Shown: in pieces, positions 1-9,619 of the stretch
Layout: every line of letters begins with the position of its first letter
Numbering within the stretch: position 1 is the stretch's first letter
From: Granulosicoccus sp964594905
Lineage (GTDB): Bacteria; Pseudomonadota; Gammaproteobacteria; Granulosicoccales; Granulosicoccaceae
Assembly: GCA_964594905.1 (NCBI GenBank)
Contig: CAZQOI010000004.1
Location: forward strand, 19,106-83,105
Length of the DNA: 64,000 bases
Direction of reading: 5' to 3'
The notes under the pieces: generated by a model
The model's input: only the letters and a program-made list of their open reading frames with translations
Database searches by the model: none
What the model was told of the DNA's origin: nothing
Program-made: the position numbers and the translations under genes

Positions 1-326
1 CCCAGCACTTGTGCAGCATAGGCAGTCGCTATCGCATGATTACCTGCCGAAAAAGCCGTAACACCTGGATGCTGATTCAGCTCGGCTGAATCGGTATCTG
101 AGACTAACTGCTGGATCGAGTTGATAGCACCTCGCGCTTTGAAACTACCGGTGCGTTGCAACAATTCAAGCTTGACGAAAAGCTCACCTGTAAAAGCTCT
201 TAAGTCAGAGATAACCGGCCATGCGACAGTCGGTGTTCGCAATACATGAGGGGCTACATTACTGGCTACCAGACGGATATCGTGAAGTGACGGATCAAAC
301 ACCGATGAAGACGTATCAAGGGTCAT
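1..326 (-). CDS. PLP-dependent threonine/serine dehydratase family protein (partial, C-terminus outside window)
   Basis: The first 108 residues of a fold-type II PLP enzyme read inward from ATG at 326. The PLP-lysine motif SFKARGA (Lys about 63) and the phosphate- and substrate-binding segment SAGNHA (about 93-98) are both present. Family members deaminate threonine or serine to 2-oxo acids, or racemise serine. The spacing of the N-terminal helix, the LRTP segment and VKLELLQ fits catabolic threonine ammonia-lyases and serine racemase-like enzymes. The rest lies beyond base 1, so a C-terminal ACT regulatory domain cannot be judged. A GTG at 329 is an alternative start. The gene is divergent from the efflux pair at 525. 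Confidence 0.85.
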   Translation of the reverse strand, partial: MTLDTSSSVFDPSLHDIRLVASNVAPHVLRTPTVAWPVISDLRAFTGELFVKLELLQRTGSFKARGAINSIQQLVSDTDSAELNQHPGVTAFSAGNHAIATAYAAQVL

Positions 327-524
327 CACACTATTTCGCTCTGCTACTAAATGAGAACCGCTACTCAGTTTACAGTGCCTCACTACAGAGCGGTGCTAGA
401 ACAAGTGTTATACATACAAATCAACCAAATGACAGCTTGTTAGACAATTCCTACAGGTCTACTCTGTCCATCAGTTTCGTACCAATAGCGTTGGTTGATC
501 CCACCGCACGAGAATGTAACGGTC

Positions 525-1658
525 ATGAAAAAACGAGTTGCTATTGCAATCCTCGGTTTGATAGTAGTTTTTGCGGCTTTGGCCCTGGTCAAGTTTGACC
601 AGATCAAGAGCATGATCGCCGCCGGTGAAACGATGCGCCCACCCCCAACGGCGGTTACTGCGATCGATGTACAACGGGTTAGTTGGGAATCCAGCTTGCA
701 AACCATTGGAACACTCGAGGCCGCGCAAGGTGTTGTTATTACAGCCGACCTGTCTGGGCGAGTCACCCGATTGTATTTTGATGGAGGCGAACTGGTTGAA
801 ACTGGTGACTTGTTGCTCGAACAGGACGTCAGCACAGAGAGCACGCAACTTAGTGCAGCCGAGTCAGATCTTGTTTTGGCGCAAAACAACCTTGATAGAG
901 TCGAACGTCTATTCAAAAGCAACGTTGTGTCGCTGTCGGAAATCGATGCCGCTCGATCACAGGCAAGCTTGGCCAAGGCTCAGGTAGACAACATCAACTC
1001 GAGCCTCGACAAGAAACAGATCAGCGCACCTTTTTCTGGTCGTCTTGGACTGCGTCTGGTTGATATCGGACAGGACTTATCGCAGGGCGTTTCGATAGTC
1101 TCGCTTCAGGCATTCGATCCTATGCGAGTAAATTTCTCCTTACCGCAAAAGGCACTGGCGACCGTACGCTCAGGACTCGAGGTTCGGGTGACGACAACCG
1201 CAGTTCCCGGCAAAACCTTCGTTGGAAAAATTACTGCTATCGATACCGAAATTGATTCGAACACCCGCACAGTGCGGGCCCAGGCGACACTCGACGGGAA
1301 GGCCGACAATGCCGACGGTCAGCTACCTGATCTTCTACCGGGCATGTTTGCCAATGTTGAAGTCGTGCTACCCGTTGAACGCGAGTTGTTGATGATTCCA
1401 TTAACTGCTGTAAGTTTTGCGACCTTTGGCGACTCAGTTTTCATTCTCGAAGAAAACGACGAATCCCAACTTATCGCACGACAACAGTTTGTGCAGTTAG
1501 GTGAACGTCGAGGGGATTTTGTTGAAGTCAGAAAAGGATTAGAAGCATCTCAGACCATAGCTAACGATGGTGTATTTAAATTACGCACCGGTGCTCCAGT
1601 GATCGTAAATGAGGACGGCACTGAGCCTGAGTTGAAACCTCAGCCAGACAACGCCTGA
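525..1658 (+). CDS. RND efflux periplasmic adaptor (HlyD/MFP family)
   Basis: This 377-residue membrane fusion protein joins an inner-membrane RND pump to an outer-membrane channel. One N-terminal membrane anchor (residues about 4-22) is followed by the split lipoyl/biotinyl-like domain (SGRVTRLYFDGGELVETGD), a helical hairpin about 100-145, and beta-barrel and membrane-proximal domains ending in a polar tail. The pump gene starts 7 bases after its stop, so the two are surely co-transcribed. ATG at 525 is preferred because it begins directly with Lys-Lys and the hydrophobic anchor; an in-frame TTG at 495 would add 10 residues. No outer-membrane factor gene is adjacent, so a TolC-like partner is presumably encoded elsewhere. 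Confidence 0.93.
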   Translation: MKKRVAIAILGLIVVFAALALVKFDQIKSMIAAGETMRPPPTAVTAIDVQRVSWESSLQTIGTLEAAQGVVITADLSGRVTRLYFDGGELVETGDLLLEQDVSTESTQLSAAESDLVLAQNNLDRVERLFKSNVVSLSEIDAARSQASLAKAQVDNINSSLDKKQISAPFSGRLGLRLVDIGQDLSQGVSIVSLQAFDPMRVNFSLPQKALATVRSGLEVRVTTTAVPGKTFVGKITAIDTEIDSNTRTVRAQATLDGKADNADGQLPDLLPGMFANVEVVLPVERELLMIPLTAVSFATFGDSVFILEENDESQLIARQQFVQLGERRGDFVEVRKGLEASQTIANDGVFKLRTGAPVIVNEDGTEPELKPQPDNA

Positions 1659-1665
1659 TCCTGCC

Positions 1666-4600
1666 ATGCACTTTACCGACATATTTGTTAAGCGCCCGGT
1701 TCTGGCAATTGTTGTCAGCCTGTTGATTCTGATCGCTGGCATTCAGGCTATCAGTAATCTGAGTGTTCGGCAGTACCCTCGCAATGACAACGCTGTCGTC
1801 ACTATAACAACAGCCTATATCGGCGCGAGTGCTGAGCTGGTGCGTGGGTTTATAACGACACCATTAGAGCGAGCTGTCTCCGGAGCTGACGGCGTCGACT
1901 ATGTCTCCTCATCTAGTACTCAGGGCGTATCGACCGTTCGTGTACGTCTGGAATTGAACTATGACCCGTTAAAGGCATTGTCTGAGATCAATTCAAAAGT
2001 CACGCAAGTTCGTGGAGATTTGCCACCAGAAGCAGAAGTACCGGTTATAAATGTTGAGTCAGCAGACAGCACTGTTGCATCAGCTTATTTAAGCTTCACA
2101 TCCGACATCCTCGAACCAAATCAGGTAACCGACTTTCTGACCAGGGTGGTGCAACCCAGACTCGCTGCGCAAGATGGCGTACAGCGTGCAGAAATACTCG
2201 GTGGACGTAACTTTGCGATGCGTATCTGGCTTGATAGTAGCCTCCTTGCAGCACATAAAGTCTCTCCGCTACAAGTACGTAGTGCGTTGGCATCAAACAA
2301 CTATCTCGCAGCCCTCGGTAAAACCAAGGGTGCACTGGTTGAAATCAACCTCGCCGCAAACACAGATATTTCGACAGTTGATGAGTTTGAAAATCTAGTA
2401 GTCAAATCTGATGGCGATGCAGTTATACGCCTAAAGGATGTCGCAACCATTGAGCTCGGAGCTGACGCGACTGACGTCGAAGTACGCTATAGCGGTGATG
2501 AAGCGATCTTCATGGGTATCTGGCCATTACCTAACGCCAACACACTTGATGTCATCCAGAACGTACGCAAAGAGCTGGACGCAATCAAGAGCACTTTGCC
2601 ATCAGGCATGACAGCCACGGTTGCCTACGACGCAACTCAATATATTGAGAGTTCTATTCGTGAAGTCATCACAACACTGATCGAGACCTTACTGATAGTC
2701 ATGCTGGTGATTTTCCTGTTTCTAGGCTCAATGCGTTCGGTCGTTGTCCCAATCATGGCAATTCCAATTTCCCTGATTGGCGCGGTGTTTCTGATGCAGA
2801 TGTTTGGCTTCAGCGTGAATCTGCTGACACTCTTGGCTGTTGTCCTGTCGGTAGGTCTTGTTGTCGACGACGCAATTGTTGTGGTTGAGAATGTCGAGCG
2901 TCATATCTCTGAAGGCAAAGGTCGATTCGACGCCGCAATACTAGGTGCGCGAGAACTGGTGGGGCCGGTCATCGCCATGACAGCAACACTGGTCGCAGTT
3001 TACTTACCCATCGGACTACAGGGAGGCCTGACTGGTTCTCTGTTCCGCGAATTCGCTTTTACGTTGGCAGGAGCCGTAACCATCTCAGGCATAGTCGCTT
3101 TGACTTTGTCACCGATGATGTCGGCAAGCCTGTTACGTGAAGGTGACTCAACACGTGGATTTGCTAAAGTCGTCAACACACTTTTCACGCGACTACGTGT
3201 TCGCTATATCTCATTACTCAACGGTACTCTCAAAGCACGTCCCGCTGTATATATCGTCTGGATCGGTATCAGCCTGTTATGTATTCCCATGTTCATCATG
3301 TCGCCAAAGGAACTTGCGCCAACTGAAGATCAAGGCATTATCTTTGGCATCGTTGACGGATCAGGAAACGCCACCATCGAAAGCGCTAGTCGCTACGCCG
3401 CGCAAGCCGATAATGCTTTTAGAAGTGTTGACGAAACCGAGTTCACGTTCCAACTGACATTCCCGTCTTCGGGTTTTGGCGGCATGGTGCTAAAAGATTG
3501 GAGTGATCGTGATCGCTCAGTATTCGAAGTCAAACCAGAAATCGCGCAGAAACTTAACAATATCAGCGGAATCAGCATGTTTCCGGTTACACCACCGGCG
3601 CTGCCTGGCGGTGGCCAGTTCCCCGTTGAATTCGTTCTGGCCTCAACAGCAGAGCCAACTGAAATTCTAGGTTTCGCCCAGCAAATTCAATTGGCAGCAA
3701 TGCGCTCAGGCCTGTTTGCATTTCCACCCATTATCGATACCAAGATTGATAAAGCGCAAAGCAAGCTGATGTTTGACCGTGAGCGAGTTGCAGATCTCGG
3801 TCTGACCATGCAGCAGGTGGGTGCGGATGTTGGCACCCTCCTCGGCGGTGGATATGTCAATCGATTCAATATTGAAGGCCGCAGTTATCGTGTGATTCCT
3901 CAGGCATTAAGAGCTGAACGTCTGAACCCAGATCAGCTGGAAAATCTGTATGTCACGGGCCCTGATGGTGGGCTTGTACAACTGGGTTCTCTCGCGCGAT
4001 TAGAAAACAGCACAGTGCCTCGTTCACTGAATCGCTTTCAGCAACTTAATGCTGTCATGCTTAGCGGTGTAACCATACGCACACTGGATGAAGCGTTGAC
4101 GTTTCTGGAGGAAACAGCAGCTGAAATCTTGCCTGCGGGTTATACGCTCGACTACACAGGCGAATCTAGGCAACTTCGTCTAGAGGGTAATAAATTCCTT
4201 CCTGCTTTCATGCTGGCTGTAGTACTGATCTACCTAACACTGGCCGCACAGTTCAATAGTTTTCGCGACCCGTTTGTCATCCTCGCAGGCTCAGTTCCAC
4301 TGGCCATGTTCGGCGCTTTGATCTTCACTTATATGAAGATGCCAAACCCCGAGATGCAACACTGGACAAACAGCTTTACAACAACGCTTAATATCTATTC
4401 ACAAGTTGGCCTGGTCACTTTGATTGGATTGGTTGCAAAAAACGGCATTCTTGTTGTTGAATTCGCCAAGCAAATGCAGCAACTCGGAATGAGCAAATTG
4501 GCTGCTATCAAGGCCGCGTCAACTACACGATTTCGCCCGATATTGATGACAACGGTTGCGACGGTTGCCGGTCATTTTCCTTTGGTGTTGGTCAGTGGGC

Positions 4601-4788
4601 CTGGTGCCGAGGCCCGAAATTCAATCGGTCTCGTGTTGGTGGGTGGTATGGCGATCGGTACGCTTTTTACCTTGTTCGTTATTCCGTCAATTTACATGCT
4701 TATTGCCAGAGATCTAGGTGGCGATCTTGAATCTATTGAAGATGGCTCGCAATCAAATCAGATTCCGACATTGCAAAAACCAGATTAG
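1666..4788 (+). CDS. RND efflux transporter, HAE-1 family inner-membrane pump
   Basis: This 1040-residue AcrB/MexF-like proton-driven exporter has the usual length. The N-terminal helix MHFTDIFVKRPVLAIVVS is typical, and the TM4 segment GLVVDDAIVVVENVERH carries the paired acidic residues of the proton relay. The second half repeats the fold (ARNSIGLVLVGGMAIG near the C-terminus). Two large periplasmic loops follow TM1 and TM7, giving the 12-helix layout. Substrate cannot be read from sequence; the family exports drugs, solvents, dyes and fatty acids. The stop codon overlaps the stop of the convergent phosphatidyltransferase by 4 bases (4785-4788), leaving no room for a terminator between them. 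Confidence 0.95.
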   Translation: MHFTDIFVKRPVLAIVVSLLILIAGIQAISNLSVRQYPRNDNAVVTITTAYIGASAELVRGFITTPLERAVSGADGVDYVSSSSTQGVSTVRVRLELNYDPLKALSEINSKVTQVRGDLPPEAEVPVINVESADSTVASAYLSFTSDILEPNQVTDFLTRVVQPRLAAQDGVQRAEILGGRNFAMRIWLDSSLLAAHKVSPLQVRSALASNNYLAALGKTKGALVEINLAANTDISTVDEFENLVVKSDGDAVIRLKDVATIELGADATDVEVRYSGDEAIFMGIWPLPNANTLDVIQNVRKELDAIKSTLPSGMTATVAYDATQYIESSIREVITTLIETLLIVMLVIFLFLGSMRSVVVPIMAIPISLIGAVFLMQMFGFSVNLLTLLAVVLSVGLVVDDAIVVVENVERHISEGKGRFDAAILGARELVGPVIAMTATLVAVYLPIGLQGGLTGSLFREFAFTLAGAVTISGIVALTLSPMMSASLLREGDSTRGFAKVVNTLFTRLRVRYISLLNGTLKARPAVYIVWIGISLLCIPMFIMSPKELAPTEDQGIIFGIVDGSGNATIESASRYAAQADNAFRSVDETEFTFQLTFPSSGFGGMVLKDWSDRDRSVFEVKPEIAQKLNNISGISMFPVTPPALPGGGQFPVEFVLASTAEPTEILGFAQQIQLAAMRSGLFAFPPIIDTKIDKAQSKLMFDRERVADLGLTMQQVGADVGTLLGGGYVNRFNIEGRSYRVIPQALRAERLNPDQLENLYVTGPDGGLVQLGSLARLENSTVPRSLNRFQQLNAVMLSGVTIRTLDEALTFLEETAAEILPAGYTLDYTGESRQLRLEGNKFLPAFMLAVVLIYLTLAAQFNSFRDPFVILAGSVPLAMFGALIFTYMKMPNPEMQHWTNSFTTTLNIYSQVGLVTLIGLVAKNGILVVEFAKQMQQLGMSKLAAIKAASTTRFRPILMTTVATVAGHFPLVLVSGPGAEARNSIGLVLVGGMAIGTLFTLFVIPSIYMLIARDLGGDLESIEDGSQSNQIPTLQKPD

Positions 4789-5411
4789 GACTGCTTCGTC
4801 GTCGCGGTTCTCAAGGTTTTATACCCAAAATAAATTCGATTGACGGTCGTAATAACACAGATAAATGCAAAAACATAAGCGAATACAGGAAACCAGGCTG
4901 GGAACAGACACATCAAGACAAAACACAGGATAGTCTCTGTGCCTTCAGCAAGACCGTTGAGGTAATACAAACCTTTATAAGAAAAATCCGGGTGACTGAT
5001 TGCATGCTTGTCCGCCTGGGACGCAAATGCAAGAAAGCTCGCGCCCGTTCCCACAAAGCTTGCAACAAGTACAGCGGCAGGAAGTGCATTAGTACCTGGG
5101 TTATACAATGCGAACCCAACAGGTATCAACGCATAGATGACAAAGTCCAACGTAATATCCAGAAAAGCACCGGCATCAGTTCCTTCCGATAAACGCGCAA
5201 GCTCTCCATCAATCCCATCCGCCAGACGGTTGACTGCAAAAAAAATCAGAGCAAGATCGCTACGTTGAAAAACCAGGCACAAAAATGAAGCAATACCACA
5301 GGCGAAACCTGCAAAGGTCAGCTGGTCCGCGGTGATATTTCTACCGTGGGCTAATAGGGCAACTCGCCGAAGTGGCGGTTTGATGATTGGAATTATGTGA
5401 CGATCGAGCAT
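4785..5411 (-). CDS. CDP-alcohol phosphatidyltransferase family membrane protein
   Basis: The protein has 208 residues from ATG 5411. It carries the full metal-binding signature of the family, D-x2-D-G-x2-A-R-x(n)-G-x3-D-x3-D, seen as DGIDGELAR followed by GAFLDITLD, plus about five or six hydrophobic helices. Enzymes of this fold transfer a phospho-alcohol from CDP-linked donors at the membrane to make phosphatidylglycerol, phosphatidylserine, cardiolipin or similar lipids. The acceptor is not deducible. The reading frame stays open to a GTG at 5546 with AGGAA just upstream, but the 45 extra residues are polar, and related proteins begin at the equivalent of MLDRHIIP, so the shorter start is chosen. 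Confidence 0.88.
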   Translation of the reverse strand: MLDRHIIPIIKPPLRRVALLAHGRNITADQLTFAGFACGIASFLCLVFQRSDLALIFFAVNRLADGIDGELARLSEGTDAGAFLDITLDFVIYALIPVGFALYNPGTNALPAAVLVASFVGTGASFLAFASQADKHAISHPDFSYKGLYYLNGLAEGTETILCFVLMCLFPAWFPVFAYVFAFICVITTVNRIYFGYKTLRTATTKQS

Positions 5412-5611
5412 GTTGATCTGAATAGTACCGGTATTCTTGAGAGCTTTGTCTTCCCGACCGACTCCGATGGTCTCTAGCGCCAAAGGTTCCCACCCCCCGT
5501 CGATGAAACCCTTAGACCAGTGCCGGGTCACAATATATATGAGCACGGTTCCTGCATTGAACCATGCTGTTAGAATCCTGATTTTATTTATGAACCTGAG
5601 GTGAATTCCCG

Positions 5612-7447
5612 ATGGTGATTCGATTCGCGCGCATCGTTGCCGCTTTCTGTGCTGTATTTACACTTGCAGCCTTGCCCGCAAATGCTGAGACCACCACAAG
5701 CTGGTCGATGGCAGAGTTTGGCGAGCCACTCTACAAGGACGGCTTCGAACACTGGCCCTACGTGAATCCAGATGCGCCTAAAGGCGGTTCCGTCGTGCTA
5801 GGAGCATTCGGCACCTTCGACAGTCTCAATAGTTACATCCTCAAAGGGCAAACACCGCGATCACTAGGTATCGCCTCAGATACACTGATGACTGCCTCTG
5901 CCGATGAACTCTCTTCAGTCTATGGACTGATAGCAGAATCTGTTGAATATCCAGACGACAAGAGCTGGATCATATTCAAGCTGCGCCCGGAAGCTAGATT
6001 CAGCAACGGCACCGCCATTACGGCGAAAGATTTCGAGTTCAGCTTTCAGACAATTCGCAACCACGGGCGACCATTTCTTAAATCATTTTTCGATGAAGTC
6101 GACAGCGTTGAAGTTGTCAGTGATCATCAAGTCAAATTCAGTTTCAATACACTCGACAATATGAAACCGCTATTGAAGGTGGCAGGCATCGGCCCCTTGT
6201 CGCATGAATACTGGAAAGACAAAGACATCAGTAAAACTTACCTTACCCCACAACCGACCAGTGGCTCTTACTACGTCAGTGATGTCGACGCTGGACGCTC
6301 AATAACCTACAAACGCGTCAAGGATTACTGGGGTGCCGACCTTGAAGTCAATAAAGGTTTATCCAATATCGATACCATCCGATACGACTACTACCGCGAC
6401 CTCGAAGTCATGCTGGAAGCCTTCAAGGCGGGTGACATAGATTTTCGTGTAGAGAATAGCTCTAAAAGATGGGCAACCGCCTACGATTTTGACGAAGTCA
6501 AAAATGGTCAGGTTAAAATTTTCACACCACCAGAAACATTACCTCGCGGCATACAGGCCTATTTCTTCAATACTCGCCGCCCACCCTTTGATGATCAGAA
6601 CGTACGCAAGGCATTTGATCTTTTATATGACTTCGAAACCTTAAAGCGAACCATCTTGTACAACCAGTATGATCGCATAAACAGCTATTTCCCAAATTCA
6701 GACTACGGGGTTAATGGCGCACCAACCAGCGAAGAGATAGCGGTTTTAGAACCCTATCGCGACCAACTACCACCTGAAGTTTTCACACAGACGTACATAG
6801 GACCTGTAACCGACGGCAGCGGACGCAATCGTGCGCAACTACGAGAGGCTTTATCCTTATTCACCAAAGCCGGCTGGAAACTCGCGGGCGGCAAGTTGAT
6901 GAAAGACGGTAAGCAAATGAAAGTCGAGTACTTGTTAGCCCAAGCAGATGGCCAACGAGTAGCCGCTCCGTTTATTCAGAATTTAAAAAAAGCAGGTATT
7001 GATGCCAGCATACGGGTAGTTGATTCCGCACAGTATCAAGTTCGACTTGATGACTTTGACTTCGATTTTATATCGGTTTACCTTAATTTCTTCCCACCAC
7101 CAGGTCCTGAACTGCGTTCCTATTTTGGTAGCGAGGCCGCGGCAGAACGCGGTACAGCGAACTACGGTGGTATTACCGACCCAGTGGTCGATGCCTTGAT
7201 TGAAGATATTGTTAACGCGAAATCCCTTGAAAGCTTGAAGACTACTACTCGCGCACTGGATCGAGTGTTGTTGTGGAGTAATTTCTCGATCCCGCAGTTT
7301 TACAATACACAACACCGTACGGCACATTGGAACCGCTTCGGCATGCCAGATAGCTTGCCAAAATATGTCTCGTTCACGGGCTCAGGATTTCCGACCGGCT
7401 GGTGGGTTGACGCAGAACTGGACAAGAAGCTGGATCTTGATCGCTAG
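5612..7447 (+). CDS. yejA: YejA-type extracellular peptide-binding protein (SBP family 5)
   Basis: This 611-residue periplasmic binding protein has a Sec signal peptide ending at PANA (about residue 25) and a GAGGTG ribosome-binding site 9 bases before ATG 5612. Family-5 features include the N-terminal WSMAEFGEPLYKDGF and NPDAPKGG segments characteristic of YejA and the C-terminal dipeptide-cradle domain. It delivers oligopeptides, and in enterobacteria also the peptide-nucleotide antibiotic microcin C, to the YejBEF permease-ATPase. It heads the complete four-gene operon that follows on the same strand. Confidence 0.95.
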   Translation: MVIRFARIVAAFCAVFTLAALPANAETTTSWSMAEFGEPLYKDGFEHWPYVNPDAPKGGSVVLGAFGTFDSLNSYILKGQTPRSLGIASDTLMTASADELSSVYGLIAESVEYPDDKSWIIFKLRPEARFSNGTAITAKDFEFSFQTIRNHGRPFLKSFFDEVDSVEVVSDHQVKFSFNTLDNMKPLLKVAGIGPLSHEYWKDKDISKTYLTPQPTSGSYYVSDVDAGRSITYKRVKDYWGADLEVNKGLSNIDTIRYDYYRDLEVMLEAFKAGDIDFRVENSSKRWATAYDFDEVKNGQVKIFTPPETLPRGIQAYFFNTRRPPFDDQNVRKAFDLLYDFETLKRTILYNQYDRINSYFPNSDYGVNGAPTSEEIAVLEPYRDQLPPEVFTQTYIGPVTDGSGRNRAQLREALSLFTKAGWKLAGGKLMKDGKQMKVEYLLAQADGQRVAAPFIQNLKKAGIDASIRVVDSAQYQVRLDDFDFDFISVYLNFFPPPGPELRSYFGSEAAAERGTANYGGITDPVVDALIEDIVNAKSLESLKTTTRALDRVLLWSNFSIPQFYNTQHRTAHWNRFGMPDSLPKYVSFTGSGFPTGWWVDAELDKKLDLDR

Positions 7448-7484
7448 ACTAATCGTCCTGAACTGACCCCTATAGGGTCTTCGC

Positions 7485-8582
7485 ATGCTCGCTTATATCT
7501 TTCGACGTTTGTTGTTGATCGTGCCCACATTGCTGGGCATCATGTTAATCAACTTCATCGTCGTGCAGTTCGCCCCTGGTGGACCCGTTGAACAAGTACT
7601 GGCGGAAATTCGCGGCAATGCCACCGATGCTACTGCCGCGTTTTCTGGACAAGCAGGTGATACGCAAAATTCAGGCTCCACAAATTCCGGTGGCGAGAGT
7701 CGTTATCGCGGCGCTCAAGGACTCGACCCTTCAATCATCGAGGACATAGAGAAACAATTCGGTTTCGATAAACCTGTGCATGTCCGTTTTTTCAACATGT
7801 TGTGGGACTACGCTCGATTTGATTTCGGTAGCAGCTATTTTCGTGATGAAAAAGTTGTTGATCTCTTTATAGACAAGCTACCGGTTTCAATCAGTCTTGG
7901 CCTATGGACCATGTTGTTTGTCTATATTATCTCCATCCCCTTGGGCATTCGCAAAGCCGTTAAAGATGGCTCTTCATTTGACGTCTGGAGTAGTGGTGCA
8001 ATTGTCCTCGGCTATGCGATACCAGGATTCCTATTCGCCATTTTGTTGATCGTTCTGTTTGCTGGTGGCCGCTACTTCGATTGGTTTCCATTGCGTGGCT
8101 TGACGTCCCAAGGCGCTGAAAATCTAAGCCTCGGCGCCCGTATTGCTGACTACTTCTGGCACATCACCCTGCCCGTTACCGCAATGGTGATAAGCGGCTT
8201 CGCCAGCTTGACAATGCTGACCAAGAATTCTTTTCTGGATCAAATCAATATGCAGTACGTGCAAACTGCACGCGCCAAAGGCTTAAGCGAGCGACAAGTT
8301 CTATATGGACATGTGTTCCGCAATGCGATGTTGATCATCATCGCGGGCTTTCCAAGTGCATTTATCAGTGTTCTGTTTACAGGCTCTGTGTTGATTGAGG
8401 TGATCTTCTCACTTGATGGGCTAGGTCTTCTAGGTTGGGAAGCTGTGATCAATCGAGACTACCCGGTGATGTTTGGCACCTTGTACATCTACACACTTAT
8501 CGGATTGATACTGCAGCTGATTGGAGATGTCATGTACCACGTGATTGATCCACGCATCGACTTTGACAGCCGGGATTTCTGA
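7485..8582 (+). CDS. yejB: YejB peptide ABC transporter permease
   Basis: The protein has 365 residues with an N-terminal transmembrane helix (LLLIVPTLLGIMLINFIVV), a Ser/Gly/Asn-rich periplasmic insert about residues 45-85 as in YejB, then five more helices. The binding-protein-dependent permease EAA-like loop (ARAKGLSERQVLYGHVFRNA) contacts YejF. AGGGT lies 7 bases before ATG 7485. The stop overlaps the yejE start in TGATG, indicating translational coupling. Confidence 0.95.
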   Translation: MLAYIFRRLLLIVPTLLGIMLINFIVVQFAPGGPVEQVLAEIRGNATDATAAFSGQAGDTQNSGSTNSGGESRYRGAQGLDPSIIEDIEKQFGFDKPVHVRFFNMLWDYARFDFGSSYFRDEKVVDLFIDKLPVSISLGLWTMLFVYIISIPLGIRKAVKDGSSFDVWSSGAIVLGYAIPGFLFAILLIVLFAGGRYFDWFPLRGLTSQGAENLSLGARIADYFWHITLPVTAMVISGFASLTMLTKNSFLDQINMQYVQTARAKGLSERQVLYGHVFRNAMLIIIAGFPSAFISVLFTGSVLIEVIFSLDGLGLLGWEAVINRDYPVMFGTLYIYTLIGLILQLIGDVMYHVIDPRIDFDSRDF

Positions 8583-9619
8583 TGGCTCTATCAGAACTCA
8601 ATCAGCGCAGGCTGGCGAACTTCAAAGCTAATCGTCGAGGTTTCTGGGCTTTCTGGATTTTCAGCGTATTGTTTGTTTTATCTTTGTGCGCGGAGATTAT
8701 CGCCAATGATCAACCGATTGCTGTGCATTACGATGACGCCTGGTACTTCCCCGCTTTCAAAACCTACTCGGAAACAACGTTTGGCGGTGATCTTGAATTC
8801 GATGCGGATTACACTGATCCGTATCTGCAGGATCTCATCAACGAAAAAGGCCGAATATTCTGGCCAATCATTCCTTTTTCACATCAAACACTCGACTTTG
8901 ACTTAAGCTCGTCACCACCTAGTGCACCATCGACTAGACACTGGTTGGGAACCGATGATCAGGGACGTGATGTACTAGCTCGCGTTATATATGGTTTTCG
9001 CATATCCGTTTTGTTTGGTCTTGTTCTAACCTTATTCAGCACAATCATTGGCGTGGCTGCTGGCGCAGTACAAGGATATTTCGGTGGCCTACTGGATCTG
9101 CTTGCCCAGCGATTTATCGAAATCTGGCAGGGTTTGCCGGTGCTTTTTTTATTGATCATCATGGCGAGTGTTATAGAGCCCGGTTTCTTTTCACTGTTGA
9201 TATTAATGACGCTATTCAGCTGGACTGCCCTAGTCGGTGTTGTGCGGGCTGAATTCCTACGCGCACGTAATTTTGAATACGTTCGGGCTGCAAAAGCACT
9301 TGGCGTACGTGATACCGCAATCATGGTGCGACATACCCTGCCGAATGCAATGGTCGCAACGGTGACTTTTCTGCCCTTTATTCTCAGCGGATCGGTGACC
9401 ACATTAACAGGACTCGATTTCCTTGGACTCGGCTTACCGCCAGGGTCTGCGTCCTTAGGTGAAATGCTTAAGCAAGGTAGAGACAATTTGCATGCACCCT
9501 GGCTGGGACTCACTGCGTTTGTAGTTTTAGCCTTGATGCTGAGCTTGTTAGTCTTTATCGGTGAAGCAATACGCGATGCACTTGATCCTCGCAAAACATT
9601 CAGTGCGGATAGCGCATGA
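8582..9619 (+). CDS. yejE: YejE peptide ABC transporter permease
   Basis: This 345-residue second permease subunit has an N-terminal anchor followed by a long periplasmic stretch (HWLGTDDQGRDVLARVIYG marks the start of the core fold). Five helices follow, with the EAA-like loop AAKALGVRDTAIMVRHTLPNA. It forms the membrane channel with YejB. The first base of its ATG is the last base of the yejB stop, and its own stop overlaps the yejF start in ATGA. Confidence 0.95.
   Translation: MALSELNQRRLANFKANRRGFWAFWIFSVLFVLSLCAEIIANDQPIAVHYDDAWYFPAFKTYSETTFGGDLEFDADYTDPYLQDLINEKGRIFWPIIPFSHQTLDFDLSSSPPSAPSTRHWLGTDDQGRDVLARVIYGFRISVLFGLVLTLFSTIIGVAAGAVQGYFGGLLDLLAQRFIEIWQGLPVLFLLIIMASVIEPGFFSLLILMTLFSWTALVGVVRAEFLRARNFEYVRAAKALGVRDTAIMVRHTLPNAMVATVTFLPFILSGSVTTLTGLDFLGLGLPPGSASLGEMLKQGRDNLHAPWLGLTAFVVLALMLSLLVFIGEAIRDALDPRKTFSADSA

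Noticed and set aside
221..598. 125-codon plus-strand frame at the dehydratase/HlyD boundary
   Set aside because: It overlaps the dehydratase N-terminus on the opposite strand and the HlyD start in another frame; its product has no recognisable feature.
8959..9594. 211-codon open frame antisense to yejE
   Set aside because: It lies wholly within a strongly supported permease gene, has no start signal and reads as Ser/Arg/Pro-rich codon shadow.
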